Source of the DNA: Ancalomicrobiaceae bacterium S20
GTDB lineage: Bacteria; Pseudomonadota; Alphaproteobacteria; Rhizobiales; Ancalomicrobiaceae
Reading direction: 5' to 3'
Assembly: GCA_040269895.1 (NCBI GenBank)
Contig: CP158568.1
Span: 4,244,001-4,308,000 of the forward strand
Length of the DNA: 64,000 nucleotides
In this document: in pieces, positions 1 through 8,794 of the stretch
Layout of the letters: each line of letters starts with the position of its first letter
Position numbering within the stretch: position 1 is the first letter of the stretch
Notes under the pieces: generated by a model
What the model was told of the DNA's origin: nothing
The model's database searches: none
What the model saw: only the letters and a program-made list of their open reading frames with translations
Translations under genes and position numbers: made by a program

Positions 1-390
1 GTAGTACCAGACGAGCTTGATCGCGGCGTCGTTCGCCTCCGAGCCCGAGCACTGGAACAGCACCTTCGACATGCCCTTCGGCGCGATCGACAGGAGCCGA
101 TCGGCCAGTTCGACGCTCGGCACGTGGCTCTTGGCGAAGAACGTGTGGTAGTAGGGCAGCTCCAGCAGCTGCTTGTAGGCGACGTCGGCGAGCCGCTTCT
201 CGGAGAAGCCGAGCGAGGCGCACCAGAGGCCGGCCATGGCCTCGAGATACTTGTTGCCCTGTTCGTCGTAGATGTAGACGCCCTCGCCACGCTTGATGAT
301 CGTGCCGCCGTGGTCCTTGTAGGCGACGAGATCGGTCTGCTGATGGATCACCGTCGCGCGGTCGATCAGGTCGTGCGAATTCGAGAGCAT
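1..390 (-). CDS. Class III (omega) aminotransferase, N-terminal part; cut by window edge
   Basis: PLP-dependent class III aminotransferase, probably acting on putrescine or another omega-amine with pyruvate or 2-oxoglutarate as acceptor. Only the first 130 residues lie in the window. They show the family N-terminus (DEQGNKYLEAMAGLWCASLG) and the cofactor-phosphate region SGSEAND near residue 120; the catalytic lysine is outside. The ATG at 390 is preceded by a good GGAG Shine-Dalgarno. The gene is last of a same-strand run with a PotD/PotF-type binding protein, an ATPase and two permeases, so a role in degrading imported polyamine is likely (inference). A 7-bp GC hairpin (438-455) sits between it and the permease gene, without a T-run, so read-through is plausible. 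Confidence 0.85.
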   Translation of the reverse strand, partial: MLSNSHDLIDRATVIHQQTDLVAYKDHGGTIIKRGEGVYIYDEQGNKYLEAMAGLWCASLGFSEKRLADVAYKQLLELPYYHTFFAKSHVPSVELADRLLSIAPKGMSKVLFQCSGSEANDAAIKLVWYY

Positions 391-476
391 CGGGGGATTT
401 CTCCGTTCTGGTGCGGATCGTTTGACGAGAAGTCCGGCCGGGCGCGGGCGCCCGGTCGGCTGGATCGCGTGGGAGC

Positions 477-1361
477 TTACTCCGCGGCCGCCGGCGCGAC
501 AGCGAATTCCTGAGTCTCGGCGCGGGCCGCCACCGCCGCGCGGCGGCTGGCCCTCGCTTCCTCGCGGCGCTTCAGGATCTCGTAGAGGATCGCGCCGAGG
601 ACCGTGATCGCGACGATGGTCACCGCCAGGGCCGAGAGCGCCGGCGTCGTGCCCTGGCGGACGCGACCGGCGAGCACGGTGGTCAGCGTCTTGTCGGCGA
701 GGATCGCGAAGGTCGTGGTGTTGTAATTCTCGAACGACGACAGGAACGCGATCACCGCGGCGGAGGCGATCGCCGGCATCAGGAACGGCACCAGGATGTC
801 GAAGAACACCCGCGCGCGCGTCGCGCCGAGATCGAGCGCGGCCTCCTCCAGCGTCCGGTCGAAGCGGGCGAGCCGGGCGAGGAAGATCAGCATCGTGTAG
901 GCCGCGATGAAGCTCGACTGCGCCAGTACGGTCAGCACCGTACCGTCGTAGATGAATTTGGTGCCGGTGAAGTTCGTCGTCTGGCGCCAGAACACCACCG
1001 TCGAGATGCCGATGATCACGCCCGGGGTCAGCACCGGCGAGACGACGACCAGATAGTAGAACGACCGGGCGCGGGCGTAGATCTGGCTCATCACCATCGC
1101 GCCGGCGAGCCCGATCGGCACCGAGACCAGCACGACCAGAACGGCGATCCACAGGCTCTTCTTCAGGCCGTAGACGAGGTCCTTGTCGGCGGCGAGCACC
1201 GAGAACCAGTCGAGCGTGAAGCGCTCGAACGGGCTCACCGTCGGGTAGGCCGGCGTGTTGAACGCCGTGATGCCCATGATCACCAGCGGCCCGAACAGGT
1301 AGGCGAAGAACACCAGGATGTAGAAGCCGAACAGGGCCTTCCTGACATGAGCGGCGGTCAT
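477..1361 (-). CDS. Polyamine-type ABC transporter permease (PotC/PotI-like)
   Basis: Second inner-membrane permease of a spermidine/putrescine-type importer, 294 residues, about six membrane helices. The cytoplasmic loop that docks on the ATPase is visible as EEAALDLGATRARVFFDILVP. The ATG at 1361 overlaps the TGA of the upstream permease by four bases (ATGA), typical of translational coupling, and fixes the start against a much longer open frame. The C-terminal tail is alanine- and arginine-rich. Substrate is inferred from the binding protein in the same operon. Confidence 0.9.
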   Translation of the reverse strand: MTAAHVRKALFGFYILVFFAYLFGPLVIMGITAFNTPAYPTVSPFERFTLDWFSVLAADKDLVYGLKKSLWIAVLVVLVSVPIGLAGAMVMSQIYARARSFYYLVVVSPVLTPGVIIGISTVVFWRQTTNFTGTKFIYDGTVLTVLAQSSFIAAYTMLIFLARLARFDRTLEEAALDLGATRARVFFDILVPFLMPAIASAAVIAFLSSFENYNTTTFAILADKTLTTVLAGRVRQGTTPALSALAVTIVAITVLGAILYEILKRREEARASRRAAVAARAETQEFAVAPAAAE

Positions 1362-2377
1362 CGGGCGATCTCCCCAAGGCGCAGGCGGAAGATCTTCAGG
1401 ACGCCGAGCACGAAGACGATGCAGGCGACGAGCAGGATCAGCGCATAGGCCGCGCCCTGTTGCCAGTTGAAGGCCTGATAGAACCGGTCGTAGACGATCG
1501 GCGTGAACCAGAGGCTGCGCGGGCCGCCGAGGATCAGCGGCGCGGCGAGCGCGCCGGCGGTCAGCATGAACACCAGCGTCGCGCCGGAGGCGATGCCGGG
1601 CTTGGCATGCGGAAGCACGATGAAGGTGTGGATGTGCCACCACGGTGCGCCGAGGTCGCGGGCGGCCTCGATCTGGTTCTTGTCGAGCGTCTCGATCGCG
1701 TTGTAGAGCGCGAACATCATCATCAAAAGGTAGGCGTAGGCGAGGCCGGCATAGAGCGCGACGTCGGCGGCGAGGAAGTCGATCGGCTGATCGAGCACGC
1801 CGATCGCGACGAGCGCGTTGTTGATCACGCCCTGCGTGCCGAACAGGAGCCGGAACGCAAAGGCGCGCAGGATCTCGTTGACCCAATAGGGCGCAATCAG
1901 CAGCAGCAGCACGAAGCGCAGCCGCGCCTTGCTCGCCACCTGCGCCATGTAGAAGGCGAGCGGGTAACAGATCAGGAAGTCGAGCACCGTGATGATGATC
2001 GAGACCCAGATGGTCAGGAAGAAGGCGGTCAGGTGGGTGACGTTCCAGCTCGCGGTCGAGGTGGTCGAGCCGAACAGGAAGTACTTGTAGTTCTCAAGCG
2101 TGTAGAAGTCCTTCGGACCGCCCCACTGCGGCGGCGGCAGCTTCGGGCGGAACGACAGATCGATCATGGCCATCAGCGGCATGACGATCATGAACACGGT
2201 CCAGAGTCCGACCGCGACGATCAGAAAGGTCGCGACCGGCCAGCCGTTGCGGGCGACGAAGCCGGGCGGAGCGGCGTCCCCGAGCCGACGGCGCTCGGTC
2301 CAGGCCATGACGAAAAAGGCCGCGACCACCAGCGGCGGCAGGCCGTAGATGACGAATTGGCCGATCGAACTATGCAT
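1358..2377 (-). CDS. Polyamine-type ABC transporter permease (PotB/PotH-like)
   Basis: First permease of the polyamine-type importer, 339 residues with a hydrophobic N-terminal helix (IYGLPPLVVAAFFVMAW) followed by a long periplasmic region and five further helices. The EAA-type loop reads IEAARDLGAPWWHIHTFIVLP. I chose the ATG at 2377, which overlaps the end of the ATPase gene by eight bases. Starts further upstream would lie deeper inside the ATPase gene and add a non-family arginine-rich leader. The gene is co-transcribed with the ATPase and second permease. Confidence 0.9.
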   Translation of the reverse strand: MHSSIGQFVIYGLPPLVVAAFFVMAWTERRRLGDAAPPGFVARNGWPVATFLIVAVGLWTVFMIVMPLMAMIDLSFRPKLPPPQWGGPKDFYTLENYKYFLFGSTTSTASWNVTHLTAFFLTIWVSIIITVLDFLICYPLAFYMAQVASKARLRFVLLLLIAPYWVNEILRAFAFRLLFGTQGVINNALVAIGVLDQPIDFLAADVALYAGLAYAYLLMMMFALYNAIETLDKNQIEAARDLGAPWWHIHTFIVLPHAKPGIASGATLVFMLTAGALAAPLILGGPRSLWFTPIVYDRFYQAFNWQQGAAYALILLVACIVFVLGVLKIFRLRLGEIAR

Positions 2378-3452
2378 GGGCCACGTCCGGCGGCAGCACG
2401 ACCGCATCGGCGGGCGCATAGGTCAGCGTCACGTCCGCGCCCTCGGCCGGGATGTCGCGCGCGGCGCCGCCGGCGAGCGTCACGGTCAGCTTGCGGCCGC
2501 TCGGCAGCGCGACGCCGACATGGGTGACGGTGCCTTCGAAGGCGGTTTCGACCACGCGGCCGGCGATGCCGGCGCCGCCGGCCCGGCCGATCGCCAGCGC
2601 CTCGGGGCGCACGAACAGCACGGCGTCGGAGCCGTGCATGAGCTTGCGGGCGTTGACGCCGACGAGCGGACCGACCTCGGTCTCGATCATGGCGATCTCG
2701 CCGTCGGCACCGTCAGCGACCTTGCCGGCGAGCGCGTTGTTCTCGCCGACGAAGCTCGCGACGAAGGCGGTGCGCGGCGTCTCGTAGAGCGTGCGGCCGT
2801 CGGAGACCTGCTCGATCACGCCGCGGTTCATCACGGCGATGCGGTCGGACATGGTCAGGGCCTCGCCCTGGTCGTGGGTGATGTAGATGAAGGTGATGCC
2901 GACGCGGCGCTGGATCGCGCGCAGCTCGTTGCGCATGTGCTGGCGGAGTTTCAGGTCGAGGGCCGACAGCGGCTCGTCGAGCAGCAGCACCTGCGGTTCG
3001 ACGGCGAGCGCGCGGGCGATCGCCACGCGCTGCTTCTGGCCGCCGGAGAGCTCGTCGACGCGCTTGCCGCCCTGGCCGGGCAGCGCGATCAGGTCGAGCA
3101 GCTGCTCGACCTTCGCCATGCGTACCTTCTTCGGCACGCCGCGCACGCGCAGACCGTAGCCGATGTTGTCGGCGACCGACATCATCGGAAACAGGGCGAG
3201 GTTCTGGAAGATCAGCGCGGTCGGCCGCGCGTTCGGGCCGATGCCGCGCATGTCGCGGCCGTTGATCAGCACGCGGCCCGCGGTCGGCTCGACGAAGCCG
3301 GAAATGGTCCTGAGCAGCGTGGTCTTGCCGCAGCCGGAGGGCCCGAGAAACGAGAAGAATTCGCCGGGGGCGATGTCGAGCCGGGCGTCGTCGACGGCGG
3401 TGAAATCGCCGAACCGGACACTGACGCCGTCGAGCTGTACCGCAGAGGTCAT
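2370..3452 (-). CDS. Polyamine-type ABC transporter ATP-binding protein (PotA/PotG-like)
   Basis: ATPase that powers the polyamine-type importer at the cytoplasmic membrane face, 360 residues. Walker A GPSGCGKTT is at residues 37-45, the signature LSGGQ at 135-139 and Walker B LLLDE at 156-160, followed by the D-loop SALD. The last third is a TOBE-type regulatory domain as in PotA/UgpC relatives. It lies 156 bp downstream of the binding-protein gene, from which it is separated by a large hairpin, and overlaps the first permease gene by eight bases. Confidence 0.93.
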   Translation of the reverse strand: MTSAVQLDGVSVRFGDFTAVDDARLDIAPGEFFSFLGPSGCGKTTLLRTISGFVEPTAGRVLINGRDMRGIGPNARPTALIFQNLALFPMMSVADNIGYGLRVRGVPKKVRMAKVEQLLDLIALPGQGGKRVDELSGGQKQRVAIARALAVEPQVLLLDEPLSALDLKLRQHMRNELRAIQRRVGITFIYITHDQGEALTMSDRIAVMNRGVIEQVSDGRTLYETPRTAFVASFVGENNALAGKVADGADGEIAMIETEVGPLVGVNARKLMHGSDAVLFVRPEALAIGRAGGAGIAGRVVETAFEGTVTHVGVALPSGRKLTVTLAGGAARDIPAEGADVTLTYAPADAVVLPPDVAHA

Positions 3453-3533
3453 GAAGAGCGAGGCTCCTGGGGGCTTTCGAAGGGGGCTTTCGAAGATGCG
3501 AGGTGCCGACGCGGACGCGCGGGCGCCGAGAAA

Positions 3534-3588
3534 GATCCCCTCATGGCGAGGCGCACGCGGAACGTGCGCCTCGGATCACGAGGGGATC
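3534..3588 (-). other. Two-tier hairpin between binding-protein and ATPase genes
   Basis: Outer arms GATCCCCTC (3534-3542) and GAGGGGATC (3580-3588) enclose a perfect 11-bp inner stem, CGAGGCGCACG (3547-3557) with CGTGCGCCTCG (3563-3573), over a five-base loop. On the minus strand only a weak T-rich stretch follows. It starts about 20 bases after the stop of the binding-protein gene. Such intercistronic hairpins commonly stabilise the binding-protein mRNA or partly terminate transcription, giving more binding protein than transporter (known principle; function here inferred). Confidence 0.7.
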
Positions 3589-3608
3589 CCTCACGAGACC
3601 GATTTCGA

Positions 3609-4781
3609 TCAGGCCGCCTTGAACTTCTCGGCGTACTGGGTGCGCAGCTCGGCGAACCAGGACGGTTCGGGGATGCGGTTCCAGAGCTTCGAGATCGCAT
3701 CGCCCGGATAGGCTTCCTGGAAGTTCTTCTTGGCGACCTCGGAGAGGAACGCGTCGGAGCCCTTGCAGACCGGGTTGTAGCCCGAGCCGTCGGCGACCTT
3801 GGCCGAGGTCTCCGGCGAGTGGACGTATTCGAGCCAAGCGTAGGCCTGTTCGACGTTCTTGGCGCCGGTCGGCATGGCCCAGCCGTCGAGCCAGGAGATC
3901 GCGCCTTCCTGCGGCGCCATGTAGCTGACCGGCTTGCCCTGCTTCTTCAGGGACAGGGCCGGACCGTCCCAGGTCTGGCCGATGACGACGCCGTTCTCGA
4001 GCAGGCCCGACTTGGTGTTGTCGGCCGAGTCCCAGAACTGCTTGATCCACGACTTCTTGGAGATCGCGAACTTGAGGATCTCGTCGTAGATCTTCTTCAT
4101 GTTCTCCTCGTTCTTGAAGGCATCCGCCATCCGGTTCGAGGGGACCTTGCCGGTGGCGTCGAGCCACAGGCCGATGCCGAGCAGCAGCGAGTGCGGACGG
4201 CCCTGGACCTTGCCCTTGTACTGCTCATCCCAGAGCGAGCCGTAAGACAGGGTCTTGTAGTCGAGCGTGGTCAGGTCGGTGCGCCAGGAGATGGCTTCCG
4301 AGCCCCAGCAGTGCGGCACGTGGTAGAGCTTGCCGTCCCAGGTCCAGATGCTGGTCGAGCCGTTCAGCATCGCCGGCAGCAGGTTGTCGAGCTTCAGCTT
4401 CTTCGTGTCGAAGGGCTGCAGCACGCCGATTTCCTTGAACTGCGGCGCGCGATCATGGGTCGGCTGGCAGAGGTCGAAGCCTTCGCCGCCGGTCGCCTGC
4501 AGCTTGTTGATTTGCTCCTCGTTCTGGGAGAACGGCGTCGAATTGACCTTGATGCCGGTCTTCTTCTCGAACTCGGGGATGACCGGGTTCGGCAGTTCGT
4601 CGTCCCAGTGCAGCAGGTTCAGGGTGCCGGAGGACGACAGCGCGTCCTTCACGTACCAGGGGCCGGTCGCGGTGATGGCGCCGGCGCCGGCCGCGGCCTT
4701 CAGCATGGTACGACGGGTGAAGCCCTTCGCCGCGGCGAGGGTCTTCACGGTCTCGGATCGATTGTCACGGTTCTTGCTCAT
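3609..4781 (-). CDS. Polyamine-type extracellular solute-binding protein (PotD/PotF family)
   Basis: Periplasmic receptor of the polyamine-type ABC importer, 390 residues, first gene of the minus-strand operon. The N-terminus carries a twin-arginine-like signal (FTRRTMLKAAAGAG), suggesting Tat export. The mature part has the family features LLHWDDELPNPVIPEFEKKT, GFDLCQPTHD and LDGWAMPTGAKN. The ATG at 4781 is supported by GGAG ten bases upstream; a longer frame exists but lacks this. Exact ligand (putrescine, spermidine or a related cation) cannot be read from sequence. The divergent 244-bp region (4782-5025) must hold its promoter, but I could not pick convincing boxes. Confidence 0.9.
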   Translation of the reverse strand: MSKNRDNRSETVKTLAAAKGFTRRTMLKAAAGAGAITATGPWYVKDALSSSGTLNLLHWDDELPNPVIPEFEKKTGIKVNSTPFSQNEEQINKLQATGGEGFDLCQPTHDRAPQFKEIGVLQPFDTKKLKLDNLLPAMLNGSTSIWTWDGKLYHVPHCWGSEAISWRTDLTTLDYKTLSYGSLWDEQYKGKVQGRPHSLLLGIGLWLDATGKVPSNRMADAFKNEENMKKIYDEILKFAISKKSWIKQFWDSADNTKSGLLENGVVIGQTWDGPALSLKKQGKPVSYMAPQEGAISWLDGWAMPTGAKNVEQAYAWLEYVHSPETSAKVADGSGYNPVCKGSDAFLSEVAKKNFQEAYPGDAISKLWNRIPEPSWFAELRTQYAEKFKAA

Positions 4782-5025
4782 GGGCGGATCGTCTCCAGGG
4801 GAACGCCGGCGCCTGGAAAAGCACGATCCAGGCCAATGCCCTCGGGTCACGGACAAAGCCCGCCAGAGCCGCCCGCCGAACCCGAATGAATCGACCGTTC
4901 AATAAAGATCCGCTTCCCGTGCGCATCGGCCCTGCTCGGCACCGATCGCAAAAGCCTAGCCTTCGCTCACCCCTCTGCGGCAGAGTGCGTTGGTGCTTTT
5001 TTGAGCGTCATTCTAGGATCTGCAT

Positions 5026-5756
5026 ATGTTGACGGCAGCCGCGGCAGCAATCGTGTTCCTCGCGGGTATCCTGCGGGGAATGACCGGGTTCGGCTTCTCG
5101 CTGCTGGCGGTCATGGGGATCGGGCAATTCTGGCCGCTCGAACTGGTCACGCCCACGGTCTTGATGCTCGAGCTGGTGCTGACGGTGCTGCTGATCGGCG
5201 ACAACGTCCGACCGCACATGGACCTGCGCTGGCTCGTTCCGATGACGCTCGGGGGCGTGTTCGGGGCGGTCGCCGGGCTCTACGGGGTCGGCGCCCTGCC
5301 GGCGGCGGCGGTCAAGCCGGTGTTGAACCTCGCGATCTTCGTCTCTGCGCTGATCTCGCTCGTGCATGCGCGACTGCCGGCGCTCGCCACGCCGTTCGCG
5401 GCGGGCGTGGCCGGCTTTCTGGTCGGGGCTCTCGTCTCGGCCTTCGCGGTCGGGGGCCCTTCGCGGTGGTCTGGTTCCTCGCGATCGGCGCGGCGCCGGC
5501 GGTGATCCGCGCCAACGTCATCGTGTTCTTCGGCGTGCTCGACCTGTTCGTGGTCGGGCTGCGTGCCGCCCAGTTCGGTCTCTCGACGCAGGCGCTGCAG
5601 ACCACAGCGCTGCTCACCGTTCCGGCCGTCGCCGGCGCTTTCGTCGGCGGTCGGCTGTTCCGCAAGATCGACGCCGGCTTGTGGCGTCGCATCGCCGCCT
5701 GGTCGATCGCCGCCGCGGCGGCGATCAGCCTCATCCGCAGCCTGTTCACCGCCTGA
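5026..5756 (+). CDS. TauE/SafE (TSUP) family permease, single-base frameshift as sequenced
   Basis: Integral membrane protein of the sulfite exporter TauE/SafE family, predicted to move small organic or sulfur anions. The start ATG at 5026 has AGGA upstream. Reading frame 1 gives the N-terminal half (FLAGILRGMTGFGFSLLAV) up to about residue 145. The C-terminal half (AVVWFLAIGAAPAVIRANV to the stop at 5756) is in the -1 frame. The join is at the GGGGGCCCT run, 5452-5460. Adding one C restores a continuous 243-residue protein with typical paired four-helix repeats. As written the gene is broken; a sequence error, a true mutation or -1 slippage on G GGC CCT are all possible. It lies 29 bp upstream of the agmatinase gene. 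Confidence 0.75.
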
Positions 5757-5785
5757 TCGGCATACGCTTCCGAAGGTTCTTCCGC

Positions 5786-6754
5786 ATGATCAAGAAAATC
5801 GAACGTTACCCGGCCATGGCCGACCGCCAGCTCCAGCCGCGCTACACCGGTATCCCGACGTTCTTCCGGCTGCCCTATGCGGAGGTGCTCGAGGATATCG
5901 ACATCGGCCTGATCGGCGTTCCGTTCGACGGCGGCGTCACGCACCGGACCGGCACGCGCCATGGTCCGCGCGAGATGCGCAACCAGTCCTCGCTCATCCG
6001 CAAACACAATCCGGCGAGCGGCATCTCGCCGTTCGAGCTGGTGCGCTGCGCCGATCTCGGCGACGCCTGGGTCGAGAAGCCCTACGAGCTCGAAGGCGCG
6101 CATCAGGAGATCGGCGCCTTCTTCCAGGACGTCTGCGCGGCCGGAATCATGCCGCTGTCGATCGGCGGCGATCATTCGATCTCGCTGCCGATCCTGCGCG
6201 CGGTCGCCAAGGACGGCCCGGTCGGCATGGTGCACATCGATGCCCATTGCGACACCGGCGACGATTATCTCGGCTCGCGCTTCCACCACGGCGCGCCGTT
6301 CCGCCGCGCGGTCGAGGAGGGCCTGCTCGACCCCAAGCGCGTGATCCAGATCGGCATCCGCGGCAGCCTCAACGTGCCGGACATGTGGGACTTCTCCTAC
6401 GACACCGGCATGCGGGTCGTGGAGATCGAGGAGTTCACCGACAAGGGCTGGGCCTGGGCGGCCGAGGAGGCGCGCCGGATCGTCGGCGACGGGCCGACCT
6501 ATTTCTCCTTCGATATCGACAGCCTCGACCCGTCGCAGGCGCCCGGGACCGGTACGCCAGAGATGGGCGGTATCACGGTCCGGGAGGCCCAGCGTCTGAT
6601 CCGCGCGCTCGCCGGCGTCGATTTCGTCGGCGGCGATCTCGTCGAAGTGTCGCCGCCCTGGGACATCGGCGGGCTCACCACCATGTCCGGCGTGACGATC
6701 CTGTTCGAGATGCTGTGCGTGCTGGCCCAGGCGAAGGACGCGCGGCAAGCCTGA
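5786..6754 (+). CDS. speB: Agmatinase / guanidino-acid ureohydrolase
   Basis: Mn-dependent ureohydrolase of the arginase/agmatinase family, 322 residues, splitting a guanidino compound (agmatine, or guanidinobutyrate as in GbuA) into urea and an amine. Metal ligands are visible: GGDHS (H130), DAHCD (152-156) and FDIDSLDPS (D243, D245), followed by PGTGTPE. The ATG at 5786 has GAAGG nine bases upstream, which is better than the long upstream frame. Its position beside a polyamine-type importer and an omega-aminotransferase supports agmatine-to-putrescine catabolism, but agmatinase and guanidinobutyrase cannot be separated by motif alone. Confidence 0.9.
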   Translation: MIKKIERYPAMADRQLQPRYTGIPTFFRLPYAEVLEDIDIGLIGVPFDGGVTHRTGTRHGPREMRNQSSLIRKHNPASGISPFELVRCADLGDAWVEKPYELEGAHQEIGAFFQDVCAAGIMPLSIGGDHSISLPILRAVAKDGPVGMVHIDAHCDTGDDYLGSRFHHGAPFRRAVEEGLLDPKRVIQIGIRGSLNVPDMWDFSYDTGMRVVEIEEFTDKGWAWAAEEARRIVGDGPTYFSFDIDSLDPSQAPGTGTPEMGGITVREAQRLIRALAGVDFVGGDLVEVSPPWDIGGLTTMSGVTILFEMLCVLAQAKDARQA

Positions 6755-6812
6755 GCGGGTACGCCACGGCGACGGCTCGCGGCGGCGCTCCGGGCGTCGC
6801 CGCGCCTGCCGA

Positions 6813-7787
6813 TCAGGCCGGAACGAGCCTCGCCTTCCGGCCGCGGGCGGCGAGGAAGACGAGGCCGCGCTGCAGCAGGATGAAGGCGAACAGCAGCGCG
6901 CCGATCACGATCTTGGTCCACCAGCTCGACAGCGTGCCGTCGAAGGTGATGTAGGTCTGGATCAGGCCCTGGATCAGCACGCCGACGAAGGTGCCGGCGA
7001 CGGTGCCGACGCCGCCGGTCAGGAGCGTGCCGCCGATCACCACCGCCGCGATCGTGTCGAGCTCGACACCGGTCGCGGCGAGCGAGTAGCCGGCCGAGGT
7101 ATAGAGCGCGAAGACGATGCCGGCGAGCCCGGAAAGCCCGCTCGACAGCGCATAGATGCCGACGGTGGTGCGCACCACCGGCACGCCCATCAGCCCGGCC
7201 GAGGTGCGGTTGCCGCCGATGCCGTAGACGTAGGTGCCGAAGCGGGTGAAGTGCGCGAGCACGATGCCGGCGAGCGTCGCGGCGAGCATGATGAGCGCGA
7301 TCAGCGTCAGCCGCCCGCCACCGGGCATGACCCACTTCAGGCCTAAGATCGCGCTCCAGGTCGGATGCGCGATCGGGATCGAATCCGTGGTCAGCAGGAA
7401 GCAGACGCCGCGCGCGAAGAACATGCCGGCGAGCGTGACGATGAAGGGCGGCGTCTCCAGGTAGTGGATCATCAGCCCCATCACCGCGCCGAACGCGGTG
7501 GTGATCACCAGCACCAGCGCGAAGGCGACCAGCGGGTCCAGCCCGGCGCGGATCGTCACGGCCAGGAACACGCCGGTGAAGGCGATCACCGAGCCGACCG
7601 ACAGATCGATGCCGCCGGACAGGATCACGAAGGTCATGCCGACCGCGGCGATGCCGAGATAGGCGTTGTCGGTCAGGAGGTTCAGCACCACGCGCAGCGA
7701 CAGCATCGTGGGGAACTGCGCGGCGCAGAGCGCATAGGCGACGACGAAGACCGCGAGCGTCGCGACGAGCGGCAGGTTGCGTCCCAT
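6813..7787 (-). CDS. yjfF: Sugar ABC transporter permease YjfF-type
   Basis: Second permease of a galactofuranose-type sugar importer, 324 residues of BPD_transp_2 type, close to the length of E. coli YjfF. The family stretch VILSGGIDLSVGSVIAFTGV is near residue 60 and GGTLLTGGVGTVAGTFVGV is in the C-terminal half. The ATG at 7787 lies two bases after the stop of the YtfT-type permease gene. It is the last gene of the operon and is convergent with the agmatinase gene; the 58-bp space between holds an 8-bp inverted repeat (6767-6802). Confidence 0.88.
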   Translation of the reverse strand: MGRNLPLVATLAVFVVAYALCAAQFPTMLSLRVVLNLLTDNAYLGIAAVGMTFVILSGGIDLSVGSVIAFTGVFLAVTIRAGLDPLVAFALVLVITTAFGAVMGLMIHYLETPPFIVTLAGMFFARGVCFLLTTDSIPIAHPTWSAILGLKWVMPGGGRLTLIALIMLAATLAGIVLAHFTRFGTYVYGIGGNRTSAGLMGVPVVRTTVGIYALSSGLSGLAGIVFALYTSAGYSLAATGVELDTIAAVVIGGTLLTGGVGTVAGTFVGVLIQGLIQTYITFDGTLSSWWTKIVIGALLFAFILLQRGLVFLAARGRKARLVPA

Positions 7788-7789
7788 CG

Positions 7790-8794
7790 TCAGGCCCCCT
7801 TGCGCGGCAGGAAGAAGCGGAGAATCCGCAAGAAGGCCGGCGATTGCAGCACCAGGATCGCCAGGATCACCAGCGCCTTCACGATCAGGTTCATCTCGGG
7901 CGGGTAGCCGGAGAGCAGGATGCCGGTGTTCATCGCCTGGATCACGAAGGCGCCGACCAGCGACAGCAGGATCGAGAAGCGGCCGCCGAACAGCGACGTG
8001 CCGCCGACCACGACCGCGAGGATCGCGTCGAGTTCGAGCCAGAGCCCGGCGTTGTTGGCGTCGGCGCCGCGGATGTCCGCGGCGGCGATGACGCCGGCGA
8101 CCGCGGCGCAGACGCCCGAGATCGCATAGGTCGCGATCAGCACGCTGCGGCTGTCGACGCCGGCATAGGTCGAGGCCCGGCGGTTGACGCCGATCGCCTC
8201 GACCAGGAGCCCGAGCGCCGTCGCCCGCACGATCGCGGCCGTAAGGAAGGCGAGGCCGAGCGCGATCACCACCGGCATCGGCAGGCCCCAGACGGTCGAA
8301 CTCGATACCGCGATCAGCGACGGGTCGGTGAAGGTCACGATGACGCCATTGGTGATCAACTGGGCGATGCCGCGGCCGGTCACCATCAGGATCAGCGTCG
8401 CGATGATCGGCTGGATGTCGAGCACGGCGACCAGGATGCCGTTCCAGAGCCCGCACAGGAGGCCGACGCCGAGCGCGGCGGCAAGGATCACGATGAGGCT
8501 GTGATCGCCGGTCGCCAGCGTCGCGGCGGTGGCGCCGGCGATCGCCATGACCGCGCCGACCGACAGGTCGACGCCCTTGGTCGCGATCACCAGCGTCATG
8601 CCGATCGACAGGATCGCCACCGGCGCGCCGCGGACGAGCACGTCGACGACGCTGCCGAACAACCGGCCGTCCTGCAGGCGGATCTGGAAGAAGTCCGGGA
8701 AGAACCACCAATTGGCGAACAGCACGGCCGCGAGGGTCAGGATCTGCGGCAGCGCGCCGAGACCGATGCGGAAGGGACGGGAGGCGAGCGTCAT
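7790..8794 (-). CDS. ytfT: Sugar ABC transporter permease YtfT-type
   Basis: First permease of the galactofuranose-type importer, 334 residues, about ten membrane helices, with the hallmark TKGVDLSVGAVMAIAG. The ATG at 8794 overlaps the TGA of the ATPase gene (ATGA), which fixes the start against the longer arginine-rich open frame. It pairs with the YjfF-type permease immediately downstream to form a heterodimeric channel. Confidence 0.88.
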   Translation of the reverse strand: MTLASRPFRIGLGALPQILTLAAVLFANWWFFPDFFQIRLQDGRLFGSVVDVLVRGAPVAILSIGMTLVIATKGVDLSVGAVMAIAGATAATLATGDHSLIVILAAALGVGLLCGLWNGILVAVLDIQPIIATLILMVTGRGIAQLITNGVIVTFTDPSLIAVSSSTVWGLPMPVVIALGLAFLTAAIVRATALGLLVEAIGVNRRASTYAGVDSRSVLIATYAISGVCAAVAGVIAAADIRGADANNAGLWLELDAILAVVVGGTSLFGGRFSILLSLVGAFVIQAMNTGILLSGYPPEMNLIVKALVILAILVLQSPAFLRILRFFLPRKGA

